Below are positions 34,922 through 43,849 of a stretch of DNA of 64,000 nt, piece by piece. Source of the stretch: Thermorudis peleae (lineage in GTDB: Bacteria; Chloroflexota; Chloroflexia; Thermomicrobiales; Thermomicrobiaceae). The stretch's first letter is position 1. Every line of letters begins with the position of its first letter. The notes beneath the pieces are model-generated. The model searched no databases and was not told the origin of the DNA. It saw only the letters and a program-made list of their open reading frames with translations. The translations under genes and the position numbers were made by a program. The stretch lies in the NCBI RefSeq assembly GCF_000744775.1, contig NZ_JQMP01000003.1, positions 248,001-312,000 of the forward strand. The letters run 5' to 3'.

Positions 34922-36267
34922 GCAACATGCACCTCAGGGTAGGCATGGCAAAAGCGCGTCACAATCGCAAAGAGCGCTTTCGTTGCAAAGCGTATCGTAT
35001 CGACCGAGATTCGCTCGTTATGGGCATGGGCCAGGTCAAACTCTTCTGGATGATCACGCATGGGCATAAAGCCATACACCCGCACGCCTGGCAAGTGGCG
35101 AGCATCGGTCGCTCCTGGCACAAGGTACGGCACGACGTGCGACCCTGGGTCAATTTCGCCCATCACCTCGCGAATCGTCACAAAGAACGGCGTATCCGGC
35201 GGTGCTTCAATTCCACTTGCCATCGAGAGTGCTTCAACGTGAACCCCTGGACGCACAAGCGCTTGGATCGCATCGACGAAGGACTGCGGGTCTTCACCCG
35301 GAAGAATCCGCCCGTCAACGTCAACAGTGACCTCGGAGGGAATGACGTTAATTCGATGCCCACCGTGCACTATCGTCGGCACAGCTGTATTGCGCGTCAT
35401 TGCATAGAGCATACGCTGCTCGGGCTCAGGCAGTGGCAGTTGCTGCAACATCGTCCAATCGGGTTGCTGGATTGCCTGTTCGACAACTGCCGCGACGTTC
35501 CCGCCGACAACGTCGCCAATCGCGCGAAGCATCGTTTGCACCGTCGGCGTGAGCACCGTCGGAAACTGGTGCGTAACGAGCGCCATAATCGACTGGGCCG
35601 CTCGTTCCATTGCTGTGTCAGGGATTGGCACCGAGGCATGTCCTGGCTGGCCACGCGCAATCAGCCGCAGCCGCGTCGCTCCTTTCTCGCCGGTCTGGCA
35701 GAGGTAGAAGTGATGGCCAGCGAGCGAGAGCCGCGTGCCGCCTCCTTCATTGATCGCATACTCAGCGTCAATCAGCTCTCGCCGGTTCTGCCACATCCAG
35801 GCCGCACCATAGCGCCCTCCAGCCTCCTCGTCGGCAAAGACGGCAAAGATGAGGTCGCGGTCGAGTTGCAGCCCGAGCCGTTGGACGAGCAGCATGACCA
35901 TTAACTCACACGCAACGAGTCCCTTGGTGTCGACGGCGCCCCGCCCCCAAATCCACCCATCAAGCACTTCTCCGCCGAACGGGTCATGCATCCAATAGGC
36001 CGGCTCAACGCTCACCACGTCGCTGTGCGCCATCAGCAGCAACGGTCGCGCGTTGCCGTTCCCGCGAATCCGCGCCACCAGATTGCCGCGCCCAGGTGCA
36101 CTCTCAATGACGTCTGCGGCAATCCCTTCGCGTTGCAGCACCTGCGCCAGATATTGGGCTGCTGCGGTTTCATTTCCTGGTGGATTCACCGTGTTGATCC
36201 GGAGCAACGCTTGCAGGTGCCGGACAGCTTCTTCCTGCACCTGTTCCCAGACCATTGTTGCGGTCAT
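34918..36267 (-). CDS. M20-family metallopeptidase / carboxypeptidase-like
   Basis: 449 residues from ATG 36267 (AAAGGA upstream). Metal-ligand motifs in order: LLMAHSDVVSVEP (His), WGRGAVDTKG (bridging Asp), FADEEAGGRYGA (catalytic and metal Glu pair), YAINEGGG, and a late His in DARHLPGVR. The dimerisation domain lies in the middle (RLIARGQPGHASVP). No signal peptide. It hydrolyses peptides or N-acyl amino acids in the cytoplasm. First of an operon with the HAD hydrolase and the small protein. Confidence 0.9.
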   Translation of the reverse strand: MTATMVWEQVQEEAVRHLQALLRINTVNPPGNETAAAQYLAQVLQREGIAADVIESAPGRGNLVARIRGNGNARPLLLMAHSDVVSVEPAYWMHDPFGGEVLDGWIWGRGAVDTKGLVACELMVMLLVQRLGLQLDRDLIFAVFADEEAGGRYGAAWMWQNRRELIDAEYAINEGGGTRLSLAGHHFYLCQTGEKGATRLRLIARGQPGHASVPIPDTAMERAAQSIMALVTHQFPTVLTPTVQTMLRAIGDVVGGNVAAVVEQAIQQPDWTMLQQLPLPEPEQRMLYAMTRNTAVPTIVHGGHRINVIPSEVTVDVDGRILPGEDPQSFVDAIQALVRPGVHVEALSMASGIEAPPDTPFFVTIREVMGEIDPGSHVVPYLVPGATDARHLPGVRVYGFMPMRDHPEEFDLAHAHNERISVDTIRFATKALFAIVTRFCHAYPEVHVA

Positions 36268-36501
36268 CTGCCTATCCTTTCCCTGACCCGGCTCTGTGCC
36301 TGATCGATCCAGCACCAGTGCTCAGCGTAGCACGTCAGCCAGCCGACTGAGTGCTTTTGTCCCTATGACCATTCTCCCCGCCTCTGTCTCCCCCTCATGT
36401 CCGCATGCCACTAGCCGGAATCGGCCATGAAGCGTTCCTCTCGGCCGCCGACAACTCCCAGTGCAGGGGACCAACCGTCTCCGTGGGAACAAGGGGGGTT
36501 C

Positions 36502-37506
36502 ATGCGGCAGAGACGGATGCGAAACTGGATTGGCACACTGCTTGGCCTAACGGCCAGCCTGTTCCTCTGGCTCGGCTTCTCAGCGGCCGCGGGCGCATCC
36601 GCGCCAACTGGTTATGACGTCGCCCCAATTTTCCAGCAGTTTTACACCGCTCATGGCGGCGTTCGCATCTTTGGCTATCCCATCAGTCCACCGGTCGATG
36701 AAAACGGCCGGCTTGTCCAGTACTTCGAGCGTCAGCGACTCGAGTACCATCCCGAATTGGAGCGTGCTGGGTTCTCCGTGCTTCCTGGTCTCGTCGGTCG
36801 GGAAGCGGCGGCGATTGAAGGGCGCACGTTCGGTCCGGTTGCTCCCCAGCCAGGCCTGCAGTACTTCCCACAGACAAGCCATAACCTTGACCCGCATTTC
36901 GCCGACTTCTGGGCAAGGAACGGAGACGTGCTCGTCTTTGGCTATCCCATCTCTGAGGGCTTTACCGAAAACGGCGTGCTTGTCCAATACTTCGAACGAG
37001 CACGCTTTGAATACCATCCCGAGTTTGCTGGAACGCCCAATGAGATCGAGCTTGGCCTGCTTGGACGCGTTGTGTGGGAGCAGCAGAGCCATGTTGTCCA
37101 CTTCTCAAGCCTCTCGCTCGCTGAGCAATTAGCCGCTGCCCTCAACGAGGCGCGTCAGCAGAATGGTCTGCCGCCGCTCACGCTCGACCCAGCCTTGACC
37201 CAAATTGCGCAACTCCGCAGCGACGACATGGCCCAGCGCAACTACTTCAGCCATACGACGCCAGAAGGCACGACCGTCTTCGACCTCTTCGGCCAGTGGG
37301 GCATCCGGTGGAGCTACGGCGGCGAGACGATTCAACGCAATAATTTCCCAATTGACCAAACTGCCGCCGAAGCTGCTCGCTCGCTGCTCGCCAGCGCGCC
37401 TCACCGCGCTATCATCCTCGACCCACGCTTCTCACTCTTCGGCGTCGCAGAACGAACGTCAGCCGACGGCATGCACTACTACACCGTCGTCTTCGTCCAA
37501 CCGTAA
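36502..37506 (+). CDS. Secreted CAP/SCP-domain protein with two FGYPIS repeats
   Basis: 334 residues from ATG 36502 (AAGGGGGG upstream). Signal peptide 1-34 (TLLGLTASLFLWLGFSAAAG). Two copies of a repeat follow: VRIFGYPISPPVDENG...YFERQRLEYHPE at about 50-85 and VLVFGYPISEGFTENG...YFERARFEYHPE at about 150-185. The CAP domain fills about 215-334 with LNEARQQNGLPPL, the His in YFSHTTPEG, the GGE in SYGGETI and the final YYTVVFVQ. The repeat type is common in secreted proteins of Chloroflexota. Surface role unknown. Confidence 0.87.
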   Translation: MRQRRMRNWIGTLLGLTASLFLWLGFSAAAGASAPTGYDVAPIFQQFYTAHGGVRIFGYPISPPVDENGRLVQYFERQRLEYHPELERAGFSVLPGLVGREAAAIEGRTFGPVAPQPGLQYFPQTSHNLDPHFADFWARNGDVLVFGYPISEGFTENGVLVQYFERARFEYHPEFAGTPNEIELGLLGRVVWEQQSHVVHFSSLSLAEQLAAALNEARQQNGLPPLTLDPALTQIAQLRSDDMAQRNYFSHTTPEGTTVFDLFGQWGIRWSYGGETIQRNNFPIDQTAAEAARSLLASAPHRAIILDPRFSLFGVAERTSADGMHYYTVVFVQP

Positions 37507-37631
37507 CGCAGTACGCTCAACCTCTCCCTCCCATGTTCCCGCAGCCCGACGGCGCATCCCCCAGCAGCGCCGCCTGGGCTGCCTCCTCTGTGGTATCGTG
37601 ACCTTAGGATGCGTGATGGACAGGAGCGCCC

Positions 37632-38111
37632 ATGTCTGACCTCGAGCTCCTCACCCGACTCGTGGTCGCCACACTCCTCGGCGGCGCCCTCGGACTTGAA
37701 CGCGAATTGACCGCCAAGCCCGCTGGGCTCCGCACGCATATGCTCGTTGCCGAGGGAGCCGCCCTGTTCATGCTTGCTTCGCTCCTGATCGCCCCGTACG
37801 GTGGCCCAGACAATCCAACCGACCTTTCGCGGATCGCGGCGAACGTTGTCACGGGCGTCGGCTTCCTCGGTGGGGGGATGATCTTGCGTGCCCGCGACCG
37901 GGTCTATGGCCTGACAACTGCAGCTGGTATCTGGGTAGCTGCAGCGATCGGCATGCTTGCCGGTGCCGGAGCCTACTTCCTGGCGGTGGCTGGCACAGTC
38001 GTCGGCCTTGCCACCATTACCGCTGGACGCTGGGTCGAGCGGCGGCTTAGCCGTGTCTCGCGAGCTGGCGTTGGTGAGACAGCGGAGCCAAGCGACGAGG
38101 AGGGCGCATGA
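37632..38111 (+). CDS. MgtC/SapB family membrane protein
   Basis: 159 residues. The MgtC N-terminal domain is complete: ATLLGGALGLERE (near residue 12), GLRTHMLVAEGAALFML, RIAANVVTGVGFLGGGMIL and GLTTAAGIWVAAAIGMLAGAG, spread over about four membrane helices. The C-terminal cytoplasmic domain of longer members is absent. MgtC proteins affect growth at low magnesium by modulating ATP synthase or related systems. Stop overlaps the next gene's start (ATGA). Confidence 0.92.
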   Translation: MSDLELLTRLVVATLLGGALGLERELTAKPAGLRTHMLVAEGAALFMLASLLIAPYGGPDNPTDLSRIAANVVTGVGFLGGGMILRARDRVYGLTTAAGIWVAAAIGMLAGAGAYFLAVAGTVVGLATITAGRWVERRLSRVSRAGVGETAEPSDEEGA

Positions 38112-38458
38112 TCAAGCTCAAGCGTGTGTACGATCCCGCCGAACCAAGTGACGGCAAGCGGTTTCTCGTCGAGCGACTCTGGCCGCGCGGAGTGCGGAAG
38201 GATGCACTGCCGCTTGACGGCTGGCTGCGCGATGTCGCTCCAAGCGATGAACTCCGCCGCTGGTTCCACCATGATCCCGCCCGCTGGGACACCTTCCAAC
38301 AACGCTACTGGGCTGAACTCGAGACCAAACCCGAAACGTGGAAGCTACTGGTGGAAGCTGCCCGTCAGGGAGACGTCACGTTGCTCTTCAGTGCTCGTGA
38401 TACGGAGCACAACAACGCCGTCGCCCTGAAAGCGTTCCTCGAATCTCGGCTTGGCTAG
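38108..38458 (+). CDS. DUF488 family protein
   Basis: 116 residues. Typical DUF488 start LKRVYDPAEPSDGKRFLVER followed by LWPRGVRK, later RWFHHDPARWDTFQQRYWAEL and TLLFSARDTEHNNAVALKAFL. Many short DUF488 members follow other genes in this way; the biochemical role is unknown. Translationally coupled to MgtC and converges on the tRNA methyltransferase with a four-base overlap. Confidence 0.88.
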   Translation: MIKLKRVYDPAEPSDGKRFLVERLWPRGVRKDALPLDGWLRDVAPSDELRRWFHHDPARWDTFQQRYWAELETKPETWKLLVEAARQGDVTLLFSARDTEHNNAVALKAFLESRLG

Positions 38459-39120
38459 CTGCTCGCTTCAGGCTCGTCTACACTGAGAGGTAGCGCGTCT
38501 GGCAGCGCGCGCCCCTCTCGCTCCAACCACTTCAGCAAGCGGCGTTGTCGTTCAGCGAAGGGGAGCTTCGGCTGGTTGTACGCGCCGGCCAGGCGGCGCT
38601 GCCGGAATGCTTCATAGAGAATGACTGCGCACGCAACCGAAATATTCAGGCTCTGGACCATGCCAACCATCGGGATATACACCGGTGCATCAGCCAATCG
38701 CACCGCTTCATCGGACACCCCACGTTGCTCATTGCCAAACACCAGCGCGACCGGCTGGGTGAGATCGAGGGTATAGATGTCAAGGCTTTTACTCAAATCA
38801 CCGAGATACGTCGCATAGATTTGCATTCCTTGCGCACGCAGCGCGGCGTAACACTGCGGAATATCGGGATGCACGACAATGTCAAGCCATTTCAGCGCAC
38901 TGCCGGAGACGTGCTCGCTCAGCTCCGGCAGGGCCTCGATGGTGTAGACGAGATGGACGGTCAGCACCCCGACCGCATCGCAGGAACGCAACACCGCGCT
39001 GACATTGTGGGGATCATGCACGTTCTCCAACACAACAGCCAAATCAGGCTGCCGCCGCGCTAAGACACCCGTCATCCGTCGCAGTCGCCGCTCAGTGATC
39101 GGTCGTCCTGTCTGCCCCAT
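38455..39120 (-). CDS. trmH: TrmH-family tRNA/rRNA 2'-O-methyltransferase
   Basis: 221 residues of the SPOUT fold. Motif 1 ENVHDPHNVSAVLRSCDAVG, motif 2 LVFGNEQRGVS (SAM loop) and motif 3 YIPMVGMVQSLNISVACAVI, the deep trefoil knot. The C-terminal extension (LPFAERQRRLLKWLERE) and N-terminal RLRRMTGVLARRQPDL agree with TrmH, which methylates G18 of tRNA. Gene stands alone. Confidence 0.9.
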   Translation of the reverse strand: MGQTGRPITERRLRRMTGVLARRQPDLAVVLENVHDPHNVSAVLRSCDAVGVLTVHLVYTIEALPELSEHVSGSALKWLDIVVHPDIPQCYAALRAQGMQIYATYLGDLSKSLDIYTLDLTQPVALVFGNEQRGVSDEAVRLADAPVYIPMVGMVQSLNISVACAVILYEAFRQRRLAGAYNQPKLPFAERQRRLLKWLEREGRALPDALPLSVDEPEASS

Positions 39121-39171
39121 CGCGCTTCTGCTCCCGCGCTAGACTTTCCTTCGGAAGGAGTGCCGGCCGCG

Positions 39172-40326
39172 ATGTCAGCGAACGGTGACCCAGCACTGAT
39201 TGCGCTTCTTCACGACGAGATCCGCGCTCACGGGCCAATCACCTTCGCGCGCTTCATGGCTCTTGCACTCTACCACCCAACCCACGGCTACTACCAGAAA
39301 GCGGTACGGGTCGGCCGCGAAGGCGACTACTTGACCGCGCCGGAAGCACACCCGATCTTCGGCTGGACCCTCGCACGCCAGCTCGACGACTGCTGGCAAC
39401 TGCTCGGCCGGCCCGAACCGTTCGTCCTGCGCGAGTATGGTCCTGGCCCTGGCACGCTCATCCACTCACTGATCGAGGGACTCGACCGTATCGGCACGCC
39501 GTTGTCCCAGCGTCTGTGGTACCAGCCAGTTGAGCCCAGCGCAGCTCACCGTGCTGCCCTAGAAGAGCGATTGACCGCTCATGGCCTCGGCCAACGTCTT
39601 CTGGACGCAACGGCACAGCCGATCACCGGCGTTGTGTTAGCCAACGAAGTCCTTGATGCATTACCTTTCCATCGTGTCAGCTGGCACGACGGCCAACTGT
39701 GGGAACAGTATGTTGATTGGCAGGAAGGCCGCCTAGTCGCCGTCGAGGGGCCTCCGTCCACTCCAGCACTCGCTGAAACACTTCACGCGCTCGGCGTCAC
39801 CCTTGCCGAAGGCCAAACGACCGAAATCTGCCTCGCCTTAGCTGACTGGGTCGCCGAGGTAGCTAAGGCACTCGAACGTGGCTACGTGCTTGTCCTCGAC
39901 TACGGCTATCCTGTTCCCGAGCGCTACGACCCCCAGCGCTTCCCACATGGCACGCTCAAGACGTATCGCGCGCATACCGTCAGCGACGATCCATTAACCG
40001 CCGTTGGTGAGCAAGACATCACCGCCCATGTTGACTTCAGCCTGCTCGCCCACTATGCTCACCAGCACGGGCTGACGGTACTCGGTTTGACGACGCAGGC
40101 CGAGTTTCTTGCCCAAGCCGGCCTTGGCGACATTCTTGTAGCACTGCAGCACGAACCCGGCATGACCGCCCACCAGTACCTTGCCGCCCGGGCCGCTGCC
40201 TTTCACTTGCTTGATCCGGCTGGACTTGGCCGCTTCCGGGTCATGATCCTTGGCAAGAACGTGCCACCGACGCCGCCCCGCGGCCTCGGCCAGCGTCTCC
40301 TCTGCGGGGTTGCGCCAAGCCACTAA
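39172..40326 (+). CDS. MidA/NDUFAF7-like SAM-dependent methyltransferase (COG1565)
   Basis: 384 residues from ATG 39172 (GGAAGGAG 11 bases upstream; a GTG at 39160 overlaps that site). Family blocks: GPITFARFMALALYHPTHGYY, GDYLTAPEAHPIFGWTLA, the SAM loop LREYGPGPGTL near 90, NEVLDALPFHRV near 165, and LVLDYGYPVPERY near 245. The mitochondrial relative methylates an arginine of a complex I subunit. Whether the bacterial protein does the same is not known. Its end overlaps dnaA by four bases in convergent orientation. Confidence 0.88.
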   Translation: MSANGDPALIALLHDEIRAHGPITFARFMALALYHPTHGYYQKAVRVGREGDYLTAPEAHPIFGWTLARQLDDCWQLLGRPEPFVLREYGPGPGTLIHSLIEGLDRIGTPLSQRLWYQPVEPSAAHRAALEERLTAHGLGQRLLDATAQPITGVVLANEVLDALPFHRVSWHDGQLWEQYVDWQEGRLVAVEGPPSTPALAETLHALGVTLAEGQTTEICLALADWVAEVAKALERGYVLVLDYGYPVPERYDPQRFPHGTLKTYRAHTVSDDPLTAVGEQDITAHVDFSLLAHYAHQHGLTVLGLTTQAEFLAQAGLGDILVALQHEPGMTAHQYLAARAAAFHLLDPAGLGRFRVMILGKNVPPTPPRGLGQRLLCGVAPSH

Positions 40327-41711
40327 CCAGCAAGTAACCGCTCTCGTACAGCCAGAACCTCGCCACGCAACTGCGCATCGTGCTGGAGTTGCTGCTCAAT
40401 TTTTTCGATCCCGTGCAGCACGGTTGTATGGTCACGGCCACCAAGCCGCTGGCCAATTTCCACCAGCGACAACCCCAGTTCTTCGCGCAGGAGATACATG
40501 GCGACCTGCCGAGGCACAACGATGTCACGCCGCCGGCCTGGTCCCACGAGGTCGGCAGTCGAGATGCGATAGTAACGGCAGATCGTGTCGAGCACCGCCT
40601 CTGGCGTGAGCTGACGCCGCTGGGCCTCGGTATGCGCATCAGTCAGTGCCTCAACCGCGAGCTCAAGCGTTACTGGCCGATGGTAGAGTTGGGACAACGC
40701 CACCACGCGGTTCAGTGCCCCTTCGAGCTCACGGATATTCGACTCCACCTTGCGGGCAATGTACTCGAGCACGTCTGGAGGGATGGTGACGCCAAGTTCA
40801 CGGCCTTTTTCGGCCAGGATCGCCTGCCGCGTCTCTAAGTCAGGAGGCTGAACGTCGGCAATCAGCCCGCCTTCAAAGCGTGAACGCAAGCGATCCGTCA
40901 AGTTATGGATCGCTTTGGGCGGGCGATCGCTGGAGAGCACGATCTGCTTGCCAGCCTGGTAGAGCGCATTGAACGTATGGAAGAACTCCTCCTGCGTGCT
41001 TTCTTTGCCGGCAATGAACTGGATGTCGTCGATCATCAAGATGTCGATCGTGCGATAGCGGTTGCGGAACTCCTCGGTCCGCTGCAACCGAATCGCCTCA
41101 ATCAGATCATTGGTGAACGTCTCCGATGAAACATAGCGCACTTTGAGATCGGGATGTCGGGCTAGCGCACGATGACCAATCGCATGCAGGAGGTGCGTCT
41201 TTCCCAGACCTACTCCGCCATAGATGAAGAGTGGGTTGAACTTATCTGCAGGTCGATCAGCAACCGCCAGCGCCGCTGCGTGCGCGAGCCGGTTATTCGG
41301 CCCGACAACAAACTTCTCAAACGTATAGCGGGGATTCAGCCCATGCTCAGGGGTAACCGCCAGCTCGAGCTGACGCGGGGAAGCTGGCGGTTCCGGTTCA
41401 ACCACCGTGCTACGCCGCCCGCTGCGTCGCTGTCCCACGCTCGCAGCTGCCGGAACTGGCGCTTCACTGTTCAAGACCGTGAACTGTACGCCGACTGGCC
41501 GGCCAAGGATCAACTCGAGCGCTTCCTGGATCAGCGGGGCGAATTTACTGCGCAACTGCTCAGCTGCAAAACTGTTTGGCGCTCCAACGGTCGCGACATC
41601 ACCCTCGAGTGAGACGAGTTCCGTATGACGGAGCCAGGTCTCAAAGTTTGCGCGCGAGACCCGCGTCTCAAGCTCCCCTAATGCTGTTTGCCAGAGTTGC
41701 TTGGCTCGCAT
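40323..41711 (-). CDS. dnaA: Chromosomal replication initiator DnaA
   Basis: 462 residues from ATG 41711. Domain I is at about 1-85 (LWQTALGELETRVSRANFETW), the linker (domain II) is 90-130, and the AAA+ ATPase from 130 has YTFEKFVVGPNNRLAHAAAL, Walker A YGGVGLGKTH, Walker B MIDDIQFIAGK, and the sensor block DRLRSRFEGGL. Domain IV at the C-terminus has the DNA-recognition motif GGRDHTTVLHGI. dnaN, recF and gyrB are not next to it, so the usual dnaA-dnaN order is broken. Nearest DnaA-box cluster is 6.3 kb away. Confidence 0.97.
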   Translation of the reverse strand: MRAKQLWQTALGELETRVSRANFETWLRHTELVSLEGDVATVGAPNSFAAEQLRSKFAPLIQEALELILGRPVGVQFTVLNSEAPVPAAASVGQRRSGRRSTVVEPEPPASPRQLELAVTPEHGLNPRYTFEKFVVGPNNRLAHAAALAVADRPADKFNPLFIYGGVGLGKTHLLHAIGHRALARHPDLKVRYVSSETFTNDLIEAIRLQRTEEFRNRYRTIDILMIDDIQFIAGKESTQEEFFHTFNALYQAGKQIVLSSDRPPKAIHNLTDRLRSRFEGGLIADVQPPDLETRQAILAEKGRELGVTIPPDVLEYIARKVESNIRELEGALNRVVALSQLYHRPVTLELAVEALTDAHTEAQRRQLTPEAVLDTICRYYRISTADLVGPGRRRDIVVPRQVAMYLLREELGLSLVEIGQRLGGRDHTTVLHGIEKIEQQLQHDAQLRGEVLAVRERLLAG

Positions 41712-42010
41712 TGGCCCGGCCCCTCCCACCGTGTACGTACACATGGTGGGATCAGCGTAGCACGTCGTGAGGTTGCTGACAAGGTGTGTCAGCCAGACAA
41801 CGCCGAGCCGGGCAGGGCGCCCGGCTCGTGCGCGGGAAGGGGAGGGGTGGAGCGGGTCTCGCTCCAGCGGGATCAGAAGCGGGCTGGGGAACCCCGCTTC
41901 CACTATAAGTATACGGCCGACGGTTGCAGAAGGTTCCCAGTTCCCCAACGCGCCAGATCATGGTACCCTGTGACAAGCACGACACGGTCTTGGGTAGCTC
42001 GGGAGGAAGA
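41712..42010. promoter_or_regulatory. Hairpin-rich dnaA leader and divergent promoter region
   Basis: Four hairpins lie upstream of dnaA: CCCACC-GTGTAC/GTACAC-AT-GGTGGG (41725-41750, arms next to the GGGAGGGG ribosome site), GAGCCGGG/CCCGGCTC (41805-41827), GGAGCG/CGCTCC (41849-41865), and GAAGCGGG/CCCGCTTC (41876-41900). Minus-strand -10-like TATACT/TATAGT elements lie at about 41905-41915, so a dnaA transcript would carry all four. No DnaA box is seen here. The MarR promoter must be in the remainder, but I cannot place it. Confidence 0.5.
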
Positions 42011-42484
42011 ATGACCGATCCAAGTCGTGAGCGGTTGATTCAGGAGATCTGGAACGCACTTGATGTTGTCCTGCGCACGACGCACGCGCGCGCCGCGCCT
42101 GTCTGGCGAGAACTCGATCTCTCCACTGCCCAACTGAAAGTGCTCTATCGCCTCGCGCATACTCAGCCTGTGACGGTGGGTAAACTCGCACGCTGGCTCG
42201 GCGTCAGTGGGCCAACCGCCAGCCATCTCGTCGACCGACTCGTCCAGGCCGGTCTGGCTGAACGCGCTGAAGACCCGCATGACCGACGCCGGACGCTCGT
42301 TCGTCTCACTGAAGCTGGTGAGCAACTCCATCAACGGCTGCGCGATGGCAACCGCGCTGCATTGAACGAGTTACTCACCCGGCTTTCGCTCGACGAATTG
42401 TCCGCGCTTCACCAGGGAATGGCTGCGCTCGCCCGCGTTGCTGAGGCCGAGCAGGAACACCCCGCTCCAGCGCCATCGCGGTAG
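42011..42484 (+). CDS. MarR family transcriptional regulator
   Basis: 157 residues from ATG 42011 with GGGAGGAAG upstream. The winged helix is at about 45-110: AQLKVLYRLAHTQPVTVGKL, ARWLGVSGPTASHLVDRLVQ and the wing DRRRTLVRLTEAG. N- and C-terminal helices form the dimer. Sits beside dnaA and one base from the DUF1232 gene, which may be its target or partner. Ligand unknown. Confidence 0.92.
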   Translation: MTDPSRERLIQEIWNALDVVLRTTHARAAPVWRELDLSTAQLKVLYRLAHTQPVTVGKLARWLGVSGPTASHLVDRLVQAGLAERAEDPHDRRRTLVRLTEAGEQLHQRLRDGNRAALNELLTRLSLDELSALHQGMAALARVAEAEQEHPAPAPSR

Positions 42485-42937
42485 GTGTTGCCGGCCATGA
42501 ACGAGCCCAAGGACCGATCACCACAGCTACCACGTTCGCTGTTCGGTCGTGCTCGCACCTGGGCGACGGAAACCTTGCCGGCCGATGCCGCGATGCTTGC
42601 AGCATTGCTTGCGGCACTGATTCACGACCGGCGCGTTCCGTGGTCATCACGTGTGCTGGCTGCTCTCGCCCTTGCCTATCTCGCAAGCCCAATTGACCTG
42701 ATTCCTGACGTTATCCCCGTTCTTGGTCAGCTCGACGACGCCGTGATCACTCCTGGCTTACTTACCCTCGCGCTCCGGCGGATCCCACCTGACGTCGTCG
42801 CCGAAGCGCGCCAAACTGCGAGGAGTTGGCAAACGCACTGGCGCTTGGTTGGCATCGCACTCGTCGCGCTCGTCTGGCTTCTCATTCTCGCCCTCATCTG
42901 GCAAATCATCGCAGCCGTGCTCACGACCATCAGGTAG
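42485..42937 (+). CDS. DUF1232 (YkvA-like) membrane protein
   Basis: 150 residues from GTG 42485 or 146 from ATG 42497. The DUF1232 core is at about 65-95: [20 protein letters not shown] followed by QLDDAVI. A membrane helix ends the protein ([23 protein letters not shown], split here as [18 protein letters not shown]). YkvA-type proteins are of unknown function. Adjacent to the MarR gene with no gap, so co-transcribed. Confidence 0.85.
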   Translation: MLPAMNEPKDRSPQLPRSLFGRARTWATETLPADAAMLAALLAALIHDRRVPWSSRVLAALALAYLASPIDLIPDVIPVLGQLDDAVITPGLLTLALRRIPPDVVAEARQTARSWQTHWRLVGIALVALVWLLILALIWQIIAAVLTTIR

Positions 42938-43209
42938 TCTTCCAGCTTGTCTGCTTCTACGCCACGCCATATACGGGCGCATTCCACAGGGCGACGCTCG
43001 CTTCTCCCGCACAAACGCTTCATTCCCAATCCGTTGCGGGGAAGAGCCGACATGATCCAGAAGAACTGCAAGCTTGCCTACCCTCTTACCGACTGAAAGC
43101 CTCACGGTGAGGCCTTGCCTGCGTCTATCAGACGAAAAGTCGCAGAACGTCTCTCGGCTGAGAGGCTCAAGCAGGACATTCGCACCGAGCATGAGCAATG
43201 AACCAGGGC
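42938..43209. other. Non-coding gap before the ABC operon
   Basis: 272 bases with no supported gene. Two small hairpins: GCCTCA/TGAGGC (43099-43113) and CTCTC/GAGAG near 43150-43163, which may end the MarR-DUF1232 transcript. The last part leads into the operator-promoter at 43210. Confidence 0.4.
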
Positions 43210-43274
43210 TTGACAAGCACGTCATCATAGAGTACTCTGCATTGCAGAGTACTCTACAGATCTTGTGAGTACTC
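43210..43274 (+). promoter_or_regulatory. Promoter with three GAGTACTC palindromes
   Basis: TTGACA (43210-43215), 17-base spacer, TACTCT (43233-43238) is a good sigma-70-like promoter. AGAGTACTCTGCA (43229-43241), one base, then TGCAGAGTACTCT (43243-43255) is a perfect 27-base inverted repeat. Its eight-base palindrome GAGTACTC recurs at 43230, 43247 and 43267. The sites overlap the -10 element and the transcript start, as expected for repression by the winged-helix protein encoded in the same operon. Confidence 0.8.
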
Positions 43275-43294
43275 GATGGAATGGAGCGACGTCG

Positions 43295-43849
43295 ATGCAA
43301 ACCGAGGAAATCCGCCAAGCGTTGGTCCTTGTCGATCAAACGAGCCAGAAAGTGCGGCGTGCTCTCCTCCGCGATTCCTTCGCCCCATTTGCCATCCTCT
43401 GGGGAGCAATCTGGATCGTTGGATTTTCGACCAGCGCCTTGTTTCCAGCCGCTGCGGGGATCCTTTGGATAGCGCTTGATATCGTTGGCTTGGTCGCCAG
43501 CATCATCATCGGAAACCAGTATTCCGGTCGTGTCCTTTCGCCGAATGGGCTACGGCTGTTCTGGTCCTGGATCGCGTTGGCCGGATACGCGGGACTCGTC
43601 CTCTTTGTAGCGCGGCCTCTTCCCCCGCTGAGAAGTAGCATGCTGCTCGTGATCATCATTATGGCTGGCTATGTCATCCAGGGCATCTGGCTGTGGCGAG
43701 GCCAATTGATCGTCGGCCTCGTCATTACGGCGGTGACGCTCCTTGGAGGATGGTTGCTGCCAGACTACTACTTGTGGTTAATGGCGCTCCTCGGCGGCGG
43801 CACGCTCCTCGGCACTGGCCTCTATCTCTGGATTGCCTACCGGCCATGA
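43295..43849 (+). CDS. Multi-pass membrane protein of unknown function
   Basis: 184 residues from ATG 43295 (GGAG eight bases upstream). Short cytoplasmic start MQTEEIRQALVLVDQTSQKV, then about six hydrophobic segments (ILWGAIWIVGFSTSALFPAA, GILWIALDIVGLVASIIIG, LFWSWIALAGYAGLVLFVA, MLLVIIIMAGYVIQGIWLW, LIVGLVITAVTLLGGWLLP, YYLWLMALLGGGTLLGTGLY). No known domain. First gene of a four-gene operon with a regulator and an ABC transporter; coupled to the regulator by an ATGA overlap, so it may be a sensor or part of the transporter. Confidence 0.75.
   Translation: MQTEEIRQALVLVDQTSQKVRRALLRDSFAPFAILWGAIWIVGFSTSALFPAAAGILWIALDIVGLVASIIIGNQYSGRVLSPNGLRLFWSWIALAGYAGLVLFVARPLPPLRSSMLLVIIIMAGYVIQGIWLWRGQLIVGLVITAVTLLGGWLLPDYYLWLMALLGGGTLLGTGLYLWIAYRP

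Noticed and set aside
41712-42010. oriC directly upstream of dnaA
   Set aside because: No TTATCCACA-type box found here; boxes cluster at 48 kb instead.
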